A program made the position numbers and the translations under genes. A stretch of 64,000 nucleotides of DNA from Apium graveolens. Its lineage: Eukaryota > Streptophyta > Magnoliopsida > Apiales > Apiaceae. The stretch lies in assembly GCF_009905375.1 (NCBI RefSeq), contig NW_027419805.1, forward strand, positions 62,001-126,000, in the 5' to 3' direction. Of the stretch, positions 1 through 10,980 are shown in pieces. The stretch's first letter is position 1. The number at the start of each line of letters is the position of its first letter. The notes under the pieces are model-generated. The model was not told the origin of the DNA. It was given only the letters and a program-made list of their open reading frames with translations, and did no database searches.

Positions 1-430
1 ATACGAAGGGCGAATGCGAATTCGTGTCGGAAGGATATAGAGATAAAAGTTAAAACATTAATATCACTAGAAGTTTTGCCTTGGAAAAGAATAGTAAGAT
101 TTGAGCATAAAAGCAAGCTAAGCCCTAGAAATTCAGGATCGTGTGAGATATTGAGAAAAATAAATAAGTTATCTATAAGTTAGTGTTGTTACCATAGCGG
201 CAGCACACTCCTAGTGTGTTTTGGGTCTTTGTATCAAGGTAAGGTATTCTTTATCTAATTAAAGCAAGGTGTATGACCCAATCTAGATACTAGATCATAG
301 AAAGCGAGACTTCAGGAATAAGTTTATTCCTATAGTGAGTATGTTTTGGAAGAATTCCCGAGCAAACGGATCTACTTAAGAGTCAGAGTCAGATATGCTT
401 GACAAATATACTCACTTATTTAGTTAAATC
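1..430 (+). pseudogene. Pol C-terminus remnant of A (integrase end and chromodomain)
   Basis: Frame 1 reads a degenerate integrase C-terminus: a motif like LPWKRIVRF, then KLSPR and EILRKI, matching the family pattern SPWKG-RF-GKLSPR-GPFEIL. A TAG stop falls at 181-183. A frame change near 170 then gives YKLVLLP followed by a stop and VFWV, the usual YRL-LP to NVFHVS stretch. At 380-424 another frame encodes ESESDMLDKYTHLFS, the typical end of a Tekay chromodomain. So this is the last part of a chromovirus polyprotein with several frameshifts and stops. It cannot make product. Confidence 0.7.
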
Positions 431-454
431 AGATTCTGAGGACATAATCTTTTT

Positions 455-467
455 AAGGGGGAAAAGA
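455..467 (+). other. Polypurine tract of A
   Basis: A purine run AAGGGGGAAAAGA lies directly before the LTR start, where plus-strand DNA synthesis is primed in this family. Confidence 0.8.
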
Positions 468-1305
468 TATAACGACTCGTGCATTTTTGTATTATTTAAA
501 TATGTAATTATGGAACTATTAAATAAATAAAATATGTGTATAGTTTTTGTCAGCTCGGTGTTGTTTTATTATTATGTATGTGTGATTTATAGTGTACCGT
601 GTTGTCCGAGTAATTAATTATGGAGTTGTGTTGAATTATTTTCACCTTTAAAAGTGGATTTAATGCAAATTTATTTGTATAAATATGTGGATTGTCTCTA
701 AAATTGTTTTTATGGTGTTATAATTACAATAATTATGTTTAGGATTTTATAAAATTTAAAAATCAATATTTTATAAATTATATAGCCCTGAATGATTTTC
801 TGATTTCATTTATTTATAAAATCCGTATTTAATTCCAGAATTTTTCAAAAATTATGAAACTCATATTTATTTAAGCTTGGAATATTCCGAAAATTTTAAG
901 AGTGATTTGGGAATTTTTGGGATTAATTTCACCTGAAGCGTCGATTCGTTTAACTGCAAAAGCGGGTGTAAATTGCATTTCAGAAATTATTTTAAACAAA
1001 ATTTATGTCTTTATAAACTTTGGGATATTTGTAACATTTTAAAACTATCTGCGTGATTTTCTGAATTTATTTTAAGTGCAGCTCGGTTCGTTAATTGTAA
1101 AATACGGGTACGAGTTACATTTCAAAAATGCTTTAAAAATTATGAAAACTTTATTTTGTTAGTTTCGGGATTTTTAGAAAATTTTAAGATTATTTTGAAT
1201 TTATTCTGATATATTGCCACTTGCAAAATGTATCATTAAAAATAGAATTTAGTGTCAGAATTGGGGCTTTCAGAAAAAAATAAAAAAAAATATATATATA
1301 TACAT

Positions 1306-1392
1306 GGATACGTGTCCCTTTTTATTGGACACGTGTTTCGTTTGTAAGGTGCAGCCCAATGTTTTATAGCTATTTATCTATTTATATTTTCA
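1306..1392 (+). promoter_or_regulatory. LTR promoter of A with two ACGT-core boxes
   Basis: TACGTGTC (1310-1317) and a G-box CACGTG (1330-1335) lie about 45-70 bases upstream of a TATA-like stretch (about 1378-1388), with CCAAT near 1357. A pyrimidine-rich stretch follows at 1398-1412, usual for plant start sites. ACGT-core pairs are typical of ABRE/G-box promoters bound by bZIP or bHLH factors; that use here is inference. Confidence 0.55.
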
Positions 1393-3653
1393 TCAATATC
1401 TCTCTTCCTTACTCCGGCGCCGTCTATGCTCTATTCTTCCGGCAATTTCTCCGCCCCTATTTTCCGGCTGTCTGTCAGTGGTTGGTTGCCGCCTTGGTTC
1501 TGAGATTTCCGGTTTGTTTCCAGTTATTACTCCCGGCCTGGCTTCCTGTTCTGTCTTTTGTTTGTATATATATATATATACTGTGTGTGTACATCTGTGT
1601 GTGGGTTTATGTGTGTGTTGCAGTGATAGTGTGTGCATGTTTTAATTGTTGTGTTGCCTGAGTAGCTACCTGTGCCGCTGGTTTTTATTTTCCGGCCGTG
1701 CGCTCGTCTGTGCTTGTGGGCGCGTGAGGCGCGTGTTCTGTGCAGTGTTCTTTCGAATACTTCTTTTAATTTACTAATTTAATTTTATTTTATATTTTTG
1801 TAGAAAAATATTTGATTAAAATTTGTGAAATAAAATATAATTGCGTGCATAACTTATTTAATCGGTAGAATTTCGCGTTGGAAACCCGAATTAATTAACT
1901 ACCTGCGGATTTTACCGCCGTCCGCGATGAATTTCGACGAGCGGACGGTGGACGATGATGATCTTTATCTGAGTCCTAATATTTTAAATAAATAAATATA
2001 AAAAAATGCGAATAATAATAATTTAGTTTGGATCGGTGGTTGGGATTTAGGAAATGGATTTCGGTTGTGATATTAGTGGAATTAATTGTTAAATTGAGAT
2101 GGCGAATGATGATCTGTTGTTGTGAATTGTGATTGTGGACGTCGATTGTATTCGACGGGTAGTCTGATAAACAAAGGAGACGCTGCCCGATTTTCGGGAG
2201 CGTATCCTATGAAATATCGGAACTACCATTCAAATGTAAATAGTTATATAGTTATAAATAAATATTTTGTGAAATATAACGGATAACTTGTTTCCTAAAA
2301 TGATGAGTATGTGTGTTTTCCGAAAACAAATATTGAATCGAGATTTGAGTATATGAATCTTGTATGTTACGTGTACTATAGTAATGTATGTGTTACGAGT
2401 CGGGTTTTGTTAACGCACGGGTAGATTGTTTGCGAGGATATGTCAAGCACAATCGAAAGTCTAAATTGGACTATTTCGACTCTGTAGGTTCTAGTCGGAA
2501 GGCCCGAGAATTGGAATTGGACGAAAGGTAGTTTGGTGGTCAGTCGATATGCTCAGTAAGGTTCCAATCGAAGGACTTAAGTGTTGAGGTCGAATCCAGG
2601 GTGATCTAGTGGATAGATAATAAAGCCTTAGCATTCGAGTCAGTTCGAAGTCAATTAATAATATTTGTAAAGCCATGCAAGGTAAGTACTTCTAAACCTT
2701 TCTCGAGATATAGTGCAAATATTTCTAAATTCTCTCGTGACATATTGTTATGTATTCAAAATAGTTCTGTTTTATATTATGAGTACATCGAATCATACAG
2801 CCTTGAACCCAGATCACATCATTGGATCTTTGAGCCGTAAGCCTTATTCTTCGTATACCATCCCTTGTTGATTTCCGGATACTAAACCATACAAATATAA
2901 TACTACTCTCCAAATATATAACCACCAAACACCAAACACTGGAATAAAATTGTTTGAACATACAGAAACTTTTATACCCCAACCATTCTTTGTAACATCA
3001 AAGAACTAAACATTAAAAAATTAGTGTTCTTCTAATACCTGATTCTCTTACAGGCTGGAGTCCATTTCTTATACATACTTTGATATACCCTTGTGGTACC
3101 TATGAATTGCACCATGCTCTTACGCAAATGTTTTATTACTGTTGATTGTGATCTTATTTTATTGAGTTATATTGTTTATCATATTGAACTGCTTTAGAAT
3201 TGGATAGTTTTCTTTATGTGGACCAGATTCGTGGTCAGACCAAATTCGTGGTCGAATTAGGCCAATGTGTGCCTTGGATCCAGTTTATAGAGTAGAGCCG
3301 TGTGTCTTGCTCCGGGTTAGTGCGTGACTGATCAGCAGCCTAACCTTGGTTTTAAAATTTAAAAATGAATATCCAATTCTAATGATTGTTTAACAAGAAA
3401 CTTGATTCATCTGAATCATCTCGTTTGATCATTGTTTAACCTCAGTTATTGTTATTTTGACTTGCTGAGCTAGTTAGCTCACTCTTGCGAATCTTTTTAT
3501 GTATTCTACAGTTAAGAAGGATACGGTTGATAGCGAGGTTTTCCAGTTCAAAGTACGAGCTAGGATACCAGATTGAGATGGCTCGAGTTAGTAGGAGTTT
3601 TTTATGGTAATTGAGTTAGCAAGATTGTAAGAATAATTTCATGATCAGTTGTA

Positions 3654-3658
3654 AGTTA
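3654..3658. repeat. Target-site duplication of B, left
   Basis: AGTTA here pairs with ATTTA at 28420-28424 (one mismatch). The join restores A's LTR as judged against G's LTR. Confidence 0.65.
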
Positions 3659-4224
3659 TGTTAGGTCACACAACACTGTAGAAGGGGGTTGAATACAGTG
3701 TTATTACAATCAAATCGATCTTGAACACAAGTAACAGTAAACAAATATATTCAATATAATAAACTCTGTTACAATGGAACTGTTCTCTCTCAGTGACGAA
3801 CAAATATCACTAAGAGCTGCTAGGTTACAATGAATAACATATCTCGATAATGATAACACATATAGTGTAAACCTATGTCTGTGTTTATATACTACACAGT
3901 TACAAGATAACTTCTAATTGATATGGAATATAATTTTGTCTCCTAAAATATATCAATCAGATATCTTATACAAGTCTTCCAGTCTTCTAATTCTTTCCAT
4001 GCATATCTTCTTTTGTTTTAGTCTCGATCTTCTACTGTTAATCAGCTTCCTTCCTTAACTGTAAGTCCTCCCGTACTTAAGTTCTGACATGACCTTAAAT
4101 CCTGATATTATGTTCCGACTTCCAGTAAGTACTGATTCCAGTAAGTCCTGATATTTCCTATTTGTTAAGATCTGAAAACTAAACATGAAACATATTAGAC
4201 ATGACATCTCAAATATATCTAACA
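3659..4224 (-). repeat. 3' LTR of B
   Basis: 566 bp, TGTTAG to CTAACA. A TATA box (reverse of about 3883-3892) is present. Between 4072 and 4160 it has several copies of a motif like AAGTCCTGATATT, whose complement ATCAGAACTT also recurs in B's spacer and coding linkers. Confidence 0.9.
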
Positions 4225-4240
4225 ATCTCCCCCAACTTGT
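4225..4240 (-). other. Polypurine tract of B
   Basis: The complement reads AAGTTGGGGGAGAT right next to the LTR, the usual Sirevirus tract and nearly identical to that of C. Confidence 0.85.
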
Positions 4241-6960
4241 AAATTATGCAAAATATACAAGTTAATAGATTTGATGATGTCAAAAACATTAAAGTTCAAA
4301 TGCATAGAGAATTTAACTGAGTAACTAACTATAACTTACAGTCCTTGTAGCTTTTACCAATCTCACTGAGTCAATCTGAATCCATATTGATTCTTAATAA
4401 AGTGTGATATCAACTTTTCTTCTTTAATCCTCAGGACCTGAGAGAGTGTAGTCTTAACTTGCTTCATCTCTTCATTCTGACTCCCAATCTGATAGATTGC
4501 AGTCCTTATCGCAGAGATATGGTTTTTTTCTAAACCATTGTCCAGTCTTATTACCCTAGGATGAGAAGAGTCTTCACTATAGCATAAACATTTCTCTTTC
4601 AGTATTACCTCAAGCTTAGCAGAATTCTTCTACATTGGAATTTCACTTCCATTATCTTCAACAATATTAGGAATGAATTCTGTAAATCTTGAACCAGAAA
4701 TTCTTGCTTTATCTCTGATGGTCTTCAATATAAAGTTTGACCATCTCTTGGTAATATTAGACTTTACCTCTAAAAGGTAATGAAATAATTGAAGTTCTTT
4801 CAGAGTTTTGTTCAGTACATCTGATTCTAACATCTGATATGTCCTTCCATCTTCAAGAAATAGAATCAGATTTTCTTTGGATCTGATGGTTTGACATTTT
4901 TCCACAGAAGTTTCTTTTTATCAGCTACTTCCATTTTGTCTAAATCAACTTCAGCACTGTCAGAGGTTAACTTCTTGACTTTATCAGAACTTGCTGTTTT
5001 TGCTTTTGCTTGTTGTTCTTCACTCTGAACAACTTGAGCTTTGTTAGAGGTTGTCTTTGATTCTTCAGAAATCTTCTTTCTTTTCAGAGTTTGAACATCT
5101 TCTTCAGTCAGAGTATCATCATCATGAATTATAGTTTGATAGACAGGATCTATCACAATTGAAGGTATTTTCCTCTTTTGAAACTTTGTAGGTTCATCAA
5201 CCTTTTCCTTTCCTTTCCATTTAAGATCAATCTCAGATTGTGATCTTGTTTTGGGCTTTGATGCCTCAGAAATTGTCTTCTCTTTGATCACAATGCCTTT
5301 CTCCTTAGGCCTTGGAGGTTTCTTTGCAACAGAAGCTTTTGGCTTTAGATTTGTCTTTTAATCTTTAAATCTAACTTCTTCCTCCTTGAGATTATCTAAA
5401 TCCATTCCTGGATTATGTTTCAGAAACAATCTTCTAGAAATTTCTTCATCAAGTGTCTGAATCTTGGGATCCTTGTAGTAGACAGTAGTCTGCTTTCCCT
5501 TGAGCTTCAGAGTTTGCATGAACTTTTGAGAACCTTGACTTCCACCTTGTATCAGAACATCAGGCTTTGTTAGACTTTGCTCATCAGAACTTGATCTCAG
5601 ATTTTGAATTTCAGTACTTGCTATCAGATTTTCAGTTTGAGCAGCTTCAGAACTTGTCTTCTTTTGAGTAGAAGATTTGCTTACATCAGAGTTTAGTTTC
5701 ACTTTGCCGCTTTGTTTACTCTGAGATTGACCTCTACCCTGACTAGGGTTTCCCTAGTCATCAGTTTCATTATCTATCTTTTTCAGTATTTGATCATCTG
5801 AGCATTTGAACATAACTATCTTCTCCCCCTTTTGTGGCATCATCAGATAGTAGGAGTGAGAGAAGAAGTTCTACTAAAGTTTGAATTTCATTCAATTGAA
5901 CTTGTTGAGAAGCTTGATTTTCCAGAACCTCAGTAATTTGGGCATGTTGCTTCTCTTGGGTTTTCTCAATTGCTTCTACTTTCTCAGAAATAGATCTGAT
6001 AAACCTCTTTTTATCAAGCTTGGCTTCCATATCTAGCTTTTCAGCCTTCTCCAGAAGTCTGTCAACCTTTTCTTGAGTTTGAGAGTGAAGACCTTGAAGA
6101 TGCTTGGTAGAGAGAGTAGTGATCTTGAGTTGTGTCTTGAAATCAGAATTTGACAATAACTCATATGCTTTTGACACATGATATGTCAGAATGTTAGAGC
6201 TTGGAATGAATTCAGAATCATTCCACTTCTTAGTCCACTCAACTCCCCTACGAGTATCCTCCCAAGGTATAGGTGCATCCTGCTCAATAAACTTCTTTAC
6301 CAGTGCTTCCTTTCCCAGAATGGGAGCTGGAGTCTCAACAGAAACGATGTCTTCAGAATTTGAAGAAGATTCATTATGTTCTGACAGAACAACAGTGTGT
6401 GAGGCAACTAGAGATTCAGGAATAACCTCATCTACTGTAGGAATTTTAGCATGCTTTGGAGAAATAGGTGGAGTTGGTATCTCAACATTTAAGATTGAAG
6501 ATTGAACTGGAGATTGCTGAGCTTCTGTAGGAGCTTCCAAATACAGAATAGAAGGAATGTGCAGCCTATGGATGTCAATTTCAGGACTGAATCCTGAATC
6601 TTCAACTATAATATCTTCATGAAGAGGAGAGACTGGAGGTGTAACCACTGTTTCAGGAACAGTGTCGTGGTCTTTAGCTGGAGGTGGCAGAGATTCAATT
6701 ATAATTGGCTCTTTTGAGATCAGAGATTCCTGATCCCCTTCCTCAGCTTCTGCAGTATCTTCAGATGGAGATTTAGCATTATACCTCTTTGCCTTCATTT
6801 TCTTCAATCTCCTTGCCAATGAAGGAGTTGTTTTTGCAGCATCAGAACTTACAAATTTCCTCTTCAAAGTATCCGAACTTTGAGCTGCAGTTTCTTTCTG
6901 AGAAGTAATATTCTCAGCTTCAATTATCACAGGTTCTGATGCATGAACCTGTGCTTCCTT
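4241..6960 (-). pseudogene. Downstream extra gene (aORF) of B, central and C-terminal part
   Basis: Open stretches at 5794-6930, 5358-5702, 4866-5291 and 4630-4905 read in order on the minus strand, separated by stops or shifts. The first is rich in Ser, Pro and Glu, then forms a long Gln/Glu/Lys-rich coiled coil (roughly residues 270-360, around KVEAIEKTQEKQHAQ) ending near LLLSDDATKGGE. The second holds VYYKDP, which aligns in order with VFYKDP of C's aORF. The third is Lys-rich. Same order as in C: coiled coil, YKDP segment, basic region. No signal peptide or membrane segment is seen, so an envelope role is not supported. Function unknown. 4241-4629 shows no further clear coding. Confidence 0.6.
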
Positions 6961-7271
6961 TTCAAATGTAACTTAGGATATGTTGATTCAAATTCAACAT
7001 TTGTTTGTCAAATCAGCACAAATTATTAGTAACCACAATTTTAATCAAAACATTCATCAAGAAATACAGTTCAAGTGGATGAAGTAAAGATTAAAAGGTT
7101 TCAATGATAACATTCACATAATACGAGATAAACAAAGACTAAATCTTATAATAAAAAGAAATTTCATTAAAATATCCAAAGAGTACATTCATGAAATTTA
7201 TAGATTACATGCAAAAGATTACAAGATAATCCTAGTCTAAGATAGTGAACATTAACATCCTAGGTCTCAGA
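6961..7271 (-). other. Non-coding AT-rich stretch inside B's aORF region
   Basis: No open frame, and the sequence looks like a 3' untranslated region rather than the protein-coding stretch found at this place in C and E. It suggests that B's aORF N-terminal domain was deleted or replaced. Confidence 0.35.
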
Positions 7272-7551
7272 TTAAAGGCTATCTATTAGTTCCTCCTGCT
7301 GCTGACAAAAAGCACTACAAGACGGATGATCCGTTCTTGCTAAGAAGAGCCTCTCTCCATTCTTCTTCCAAGCGATTAAGATTGAGTTGATAGTCAATCT
7401 GGAAGAATAAGAGATTTGTCTGAACCTCTTATGGAACCATGTTCCATATCTCAGCAAGAATGGCAGTGATGTGCCATTCCTGTTCCTAGTCACCACAACT
7501 GAACTCGACGTTGAAGGTTTCATAGTTCATGAACATGTTTACAAGAACCAT
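7272..7551 (-). CDS. Small unknown ORF at the aORF start of B
   Basis: An ATG at 7551-7549 opens MVLVNMFMNYE, resembling MALVVKIM at the start of C's aORF, but it stops after 21 codons. An overlapping frame (7523-7272, 83 codons) begins MKPSTSSSVVVTRNRNG and is rich in Arg, Ser and Phe; it ends QQQEELIDSL. I do not recognise it and it does not align with the N-terminal domain of C or E. It could be the replaced aORF N-terminus or a captured fragment. Confidence 0.35.
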
Positions 7552-7559
7552 TTTTATGA

Positions 7560-7720
7560 AGGAAGAAAATGGTGAGAATTAAAAGAGAGAGAGAATGATT
7601 TTGTGTGAGAATAGAAGATGATTTGTCTGAGATGAAATATTGGTTAAATAACCAATAGAATATCAAGGGACTAGAGGACTGATTAATGACTAAGTGTAGA
7701 GTTAACTTAAAGAGCATCCC
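7560..7720 (-). promoter_or_regulatory. Candidate internal promoter for B's aORF
   Basis: A TATA-like TATTTAA sits in a perfect inverted repeat ATTGGTTA...TAACCAAT (about 7639-7657), followed in the minus direction by a pyrimidine-rich leader and an ATG at 7551, about 90-100 bases on. C and E show the same layout before their aORFs. Confidence 0.4.
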
Positions 7721-9060
7721 CCTAGACTGATGTGAAATAATTTAGGCAATATGTGAACAGTCAATAGTTAAAGCAGGTTTTAATGGGCAAGGGAAATAAG
7801 TAATAATTACTGTGCACATGCAGTTTTTCAAGACAAACACATTTACCACTAACCCAAATGATTATGACTGTTTTTATCTCACCTAAATATATTCAGATTA
7901 AATATGACCGTTTCAGTATGTGCCACAAATAAGTCAAGTAAAGAATAATGACACGTAAGCATATGAGTTTCTATCAGGATTTAATATCAGAACTTGACTA
8001 TTATCAGATTTTAACAGTCATCGAGATATGGCTTATCAACTCAAAAAGTGAATATCTTTTTCTGTGATTCTTCATACAAATACTGAATTGATTCTTCAGA
8101 GTTTAATCATCAGAACTTCCATCAGAACTTGACCTCAGAATTTATGCAAATGACACTTAACTGTTTGTCAAAAACAATTTAATCACCACAGTAATTTTCA
8201 TCATTCATATGGAGTGAGAGTTGAGCAGAATATCAGATAAAGATTAAAGTCTGATAAACTTCAGTATATCTTATAAATAAGGCATAACTAAGAAAAGTGC
8301 TTAAAATTTGTCAGCAATCATGAAGTCTACTATAGAACAAATTTATGCAAGAGTCCACCTCAACTGTTTGTGCTTATTTTATGCATCTTTTGAAATTCCT
8401 TTTTACAGTGGCTTCTCAGTGTAAGTGAGTCACAACTACTTATCAGAATTAATGCTATTATCAGAGTATTTCTCCAGTAATCAGAGAATGTGAAAAGTCA
8501 CCAAGAAAATTTTATTTGCTTTTCTAATGCATATTACTTATACCAGCAATGCACTTGGGTCTTCCCTTCCACATTATTTTCTCTAGATCTCAAAGGAGTA
8601 CCTGACTTTAATTTTTTCTTTTCTTTGCTTTTCTTTTGATAAGTGAGGCTTATCAAGCATGTGGTTCATCATTAAGGTTTAATGACATCAAAATTTGACA
8701 GATAAGAAGCAAGAATCTAGTTTGTGACTTAGTAATAAGATACACAAAGTAAATTTGACTAAGCTCAAAATCAGAATTTGCTTGTATTAATGAGTTTCCA
8801 CATAAACAACTAATTCAAATATGGGATTTCTAGTACGTTAAAGACTACTTAGGTCAGCATCTAGAATATGTATCCTCATTGGATTGAATAGTTACAGAAC
8901 ATTCAAATCACTATCAGAGTAGAAAGATCCACATCAGATAACAATCAGCATTTAATTTATTTTATTTTAAGCACAGATTTCATGAAAGAAAAAAAAATCT
9001 GTTAACACTGATCATAAAGTCTGATGCATGAGAACAAAATCTAAGCAGATTTAGAGAAAG
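7721..9060 (-). other. Spacer between pol and aORF of B, with dispersed motif
   Basis: No gene. The stretch carries many copies and variants of TCAGAACTTGA (for example near 7975-8015, 8100-8135, 8440-8480), the same motif as in B's LTR and coding linkers. Confidence 0.5.
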
Positions 9061-9900
9061 AACCTGAAACCATTCCAAGTTTATTTACCAATCTTATAAA
9101 AGTAGCTTCACATAGTGGTTTTGTGAAGATATCTGCTAGTTGTTGATCTGTTGGAACAAAATGTAATTCCACTGTACCTTCCATCACGTTCCCTTATGAA
9201 ATGGTACCTAATGCTGATGTGCTTTGTCATTGAGTGTTGAACTGGATTACCTGTCATAGCAATAGCACTTTGATTATCACAGTAAATAGGGATTTTAGAA
9301 AATTCTAACCCATAATCCAGTAACTAATTCTTCATCCAAATAATCTGTACATAACAGCTTCCTGCAGCAATATATTCTGCTTCTGCAGTTGATATGGAAA
9401 TTGATTTCTGTTTCTTGATAAACCAAGAAACTAATCTGCCTCCAAGAAATTGGCAGCTTCAACTTGTGCTTTTCCTGTCTATTTTGCATCCTGCAAATTC
9501 TGCATCTGAGTAACCTATTAGCTTAAAATCTAATTCTCTAGTATACCATAATCCTAGATCAGCTATACCCTTAAAGTACTTGAAAATTCTTTTCACAGTT
9601 ATTAGATGAGGTTCTCTTGGATCAGCCTGAAATCTTGCACAAAGACATGTAGCATACATGATATCAGGTCTACTTGCAGTTAAATAGAGTAAAGAGCCAA
9701 TCATACCTCTGTAGTTAGTAATATCTACTGATGAATCGGTATCTTTATCTAACTTGGTTGCAGTGGCTATGTGAGTGAATGTTGTTGAACTGTCTTGCAT
9801 TCCAAATTTCTTGAGTCAATTTGTGCTGTACTTGGATTGACAGATAAAAGTACCTTCTTCATTTTGCTTGACTTGAATGCCCAGAAAATAACTAAGTTCT
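9061..9900 (-). pseudogene. B pol: end of reverse transcriptase and RNase H
   Basis: Reads on from the reverse transcriptase at 22915-23311 once C is removed: ...GEL/SYFLGIQVKQ. It then gives SLLYLTASRPDIMYATCLCARFQ and GYSDAEFAGCKIDRKSTS, the copia connection and RNase H start, and downstream an [25 protein letters not shown] end. Stops at about 9820, 9483 and 9323 and a shift near 9200 break it. Confidence 0.8.
9896..9900. repeat. Target-site duplication of C, left
   Basis: GTTCT, identical to 22915-22919. Confidence 0.9.
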
Positions 9901-9975
9901 TATTGTGCATATGTTGTGTACTTAATGATTTCACAATCAAAACACCTAAGTAGATTTTACTTAGTGAAATAATGT

Positions 9976-10378
9976 AGCACTCGACGGATAAGAATTTTAG
10001 TCCCGACGAATAAATCTTTACAGTCCCGACGGATGATTTATTATCCATCGAGTAAGTAGCGTATGTAATAATAAGTCTGTAGCACATTTCTGCATACACC
10101 TTTATATAGAGTCTGTAGTAGCATATAAGTCATGTGGACTTTAACTAGATATGCAGAATAGGTTGATTAATTATACATAAATGATGTCTTGTAATTCTGC
10201 ATAAGTGAAATGAAGTCAAGTGCCTGATTGCTACCCAACGGATAAACTACAAAGCCATCGACGGATGATCAAATGGCTATCAATGGATATTTTTATATAG
10301 CAGTCGATGGATGATCAATGAAGCCATCAACGGATGATCATAAAGTCGACGGATGATCATGTACTCAACGGATAAAGA
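9976..10378 (+). repeat. CGACGGAT motif cluster in C's LTR
   Basis: About ten exact or near copies of CGACGGATGATC, CGACGGATAA or the complement TTATCCATCGAG, irregularly spaced and in both orientations. Several begin TCGACGGATGATCA. The same motif recurs in gag (12589-12665), the integrase-RT linker (14824-14936), the post-pol spacer (16828-17033) and aORF (18903-19026). Confidence 0.85.
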
Positions 10379-10533
10379 ATTCAAACATCAGTTGACAGTG
10401 ACAACAGGTCACATGCGTCGGGATGTATGCAAATGGAATGAGGAAGCCTATTAACTGGGTAATAGAGAACAAAGTAACAAAGCATTAGACCCGATAGTTT
10501 TTATAATGATTCTATCTTTTGACTTTGTAATCT

Positions 10534-10551
10534 TGGTATTATATAAACCAA
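10534..10551 (+). promoter_or_regulatory. TATA box of C's LTR within an inverted repeat
   Basis: TATATAAA (10540-10547) is flanked by CTTGGT and ACCAAG, a perfect 6-bp inverted repeat. D's LTR keeps the same arrangement near 31888-31908. Confidence 0.7.
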
Positions 10552-10705
10552 GAAGTAGCAAATAGAAACTAAGATCTGAGATACAAAAAGTAAGAAACAT
10601 TTGTAAGCAGAATTATTAGCATTTCTCTGTATTTTCAGTAGTTCAAATTTGTAAGCAGCTGTGAGCATTCTTGCACATAGAGTTCTCTCGATATAATATA
10701 TATCT

Positions 10706-10731
10706 CTGGTGGAATTGTTTAAATCCACCAG
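10706..10731 (+). promoter_or_regulatory. Conserved LTR hairpin
   Basis: CTGGTGGA (10706-10713) and TCCACCAG (10724-10731) form a perfect 8-bp stem with a 10-base loop. D has the same stem (31704-31729) with a different loop. It lies about 160 bases downstream of the TATA box, so it should be in the transcript. Confidence 0.6.
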
Positions 10732-10921
10732 AAAGTTTTTAAAGACTCTTGTTTTTAATTACTTATGTTTTGATTCACTTAAGTTTCTATTCCGCATTGT
10801 GCTAATCAAAACACTTATATTTGTATTCGAGTTTGAACATTTTTATTTTAAGAAAAAGGTTCAAGAATTCCATTCAACCCCCCTTCTGTAATTCTTGCTA
10901 TATTGTTAAGGGACTAACAAT

Positions 10922-10933
10922 TGGTATCAGAGC
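10922..10933 (+). other. Primer-binding site of C
   Basis: TGGTATCAGAGC, complementary to the 3' end of initiator-Met tRNA, two bases after the LTR. Confidence 0.9.
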
Positions 10934-10980
10934 AAGCTCTTAATCAACAAAGAGTTTAAAGATCAAAACAATTCAGCAAG

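Larger units (their letters stand above)
468..3658 (+). repeat. 3' LTR of A, first part
   Basis: The LTR starts TATAACGACTCG; related LTRs usually start TG, so the second base appears mutated. Together with 28425-28609 it is about 3.38 kb. It holds a promoter near 1310-1392, short AT runs (1288-1301, 1566-1581), and a 3' portion clearly homologous to G's LTR from about 2680 onward. A block ACTTGCTGAG near 3460 followed by an acceptor-like CAG/TTAA at 3509-3515 is shared with G and F. There is no host gene in it; small open frames here are short and not conserved. Confidence 0.8.
9901..10919 (+). repeat. 5' LTR of C
   Basis: Starts TATTGTGC (the 3' copy has TGTTGTGC) and ends GGACTAACA. It contains about ten copies of the CGACGGAT motif (9976-10378), a TATA box (10540-10547) and an R-region hairpin (10706-10731). 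Confidence 0.95.

Noticed and set aside
1359..1661. A 100-codon open frame in A's LTR with hydrophobic sequence
   Set aside because: It lies across the promoter and start region, is biased by T-rich and GT-rich repeats, and has no counterpart in G's LTR.
9976..10378. A CRISPR-like or satellite array for the CGACGGAT cluster
   Set aside because: Units are short, irregularly spaced and in both orientations, inside an LTR of a plant element.
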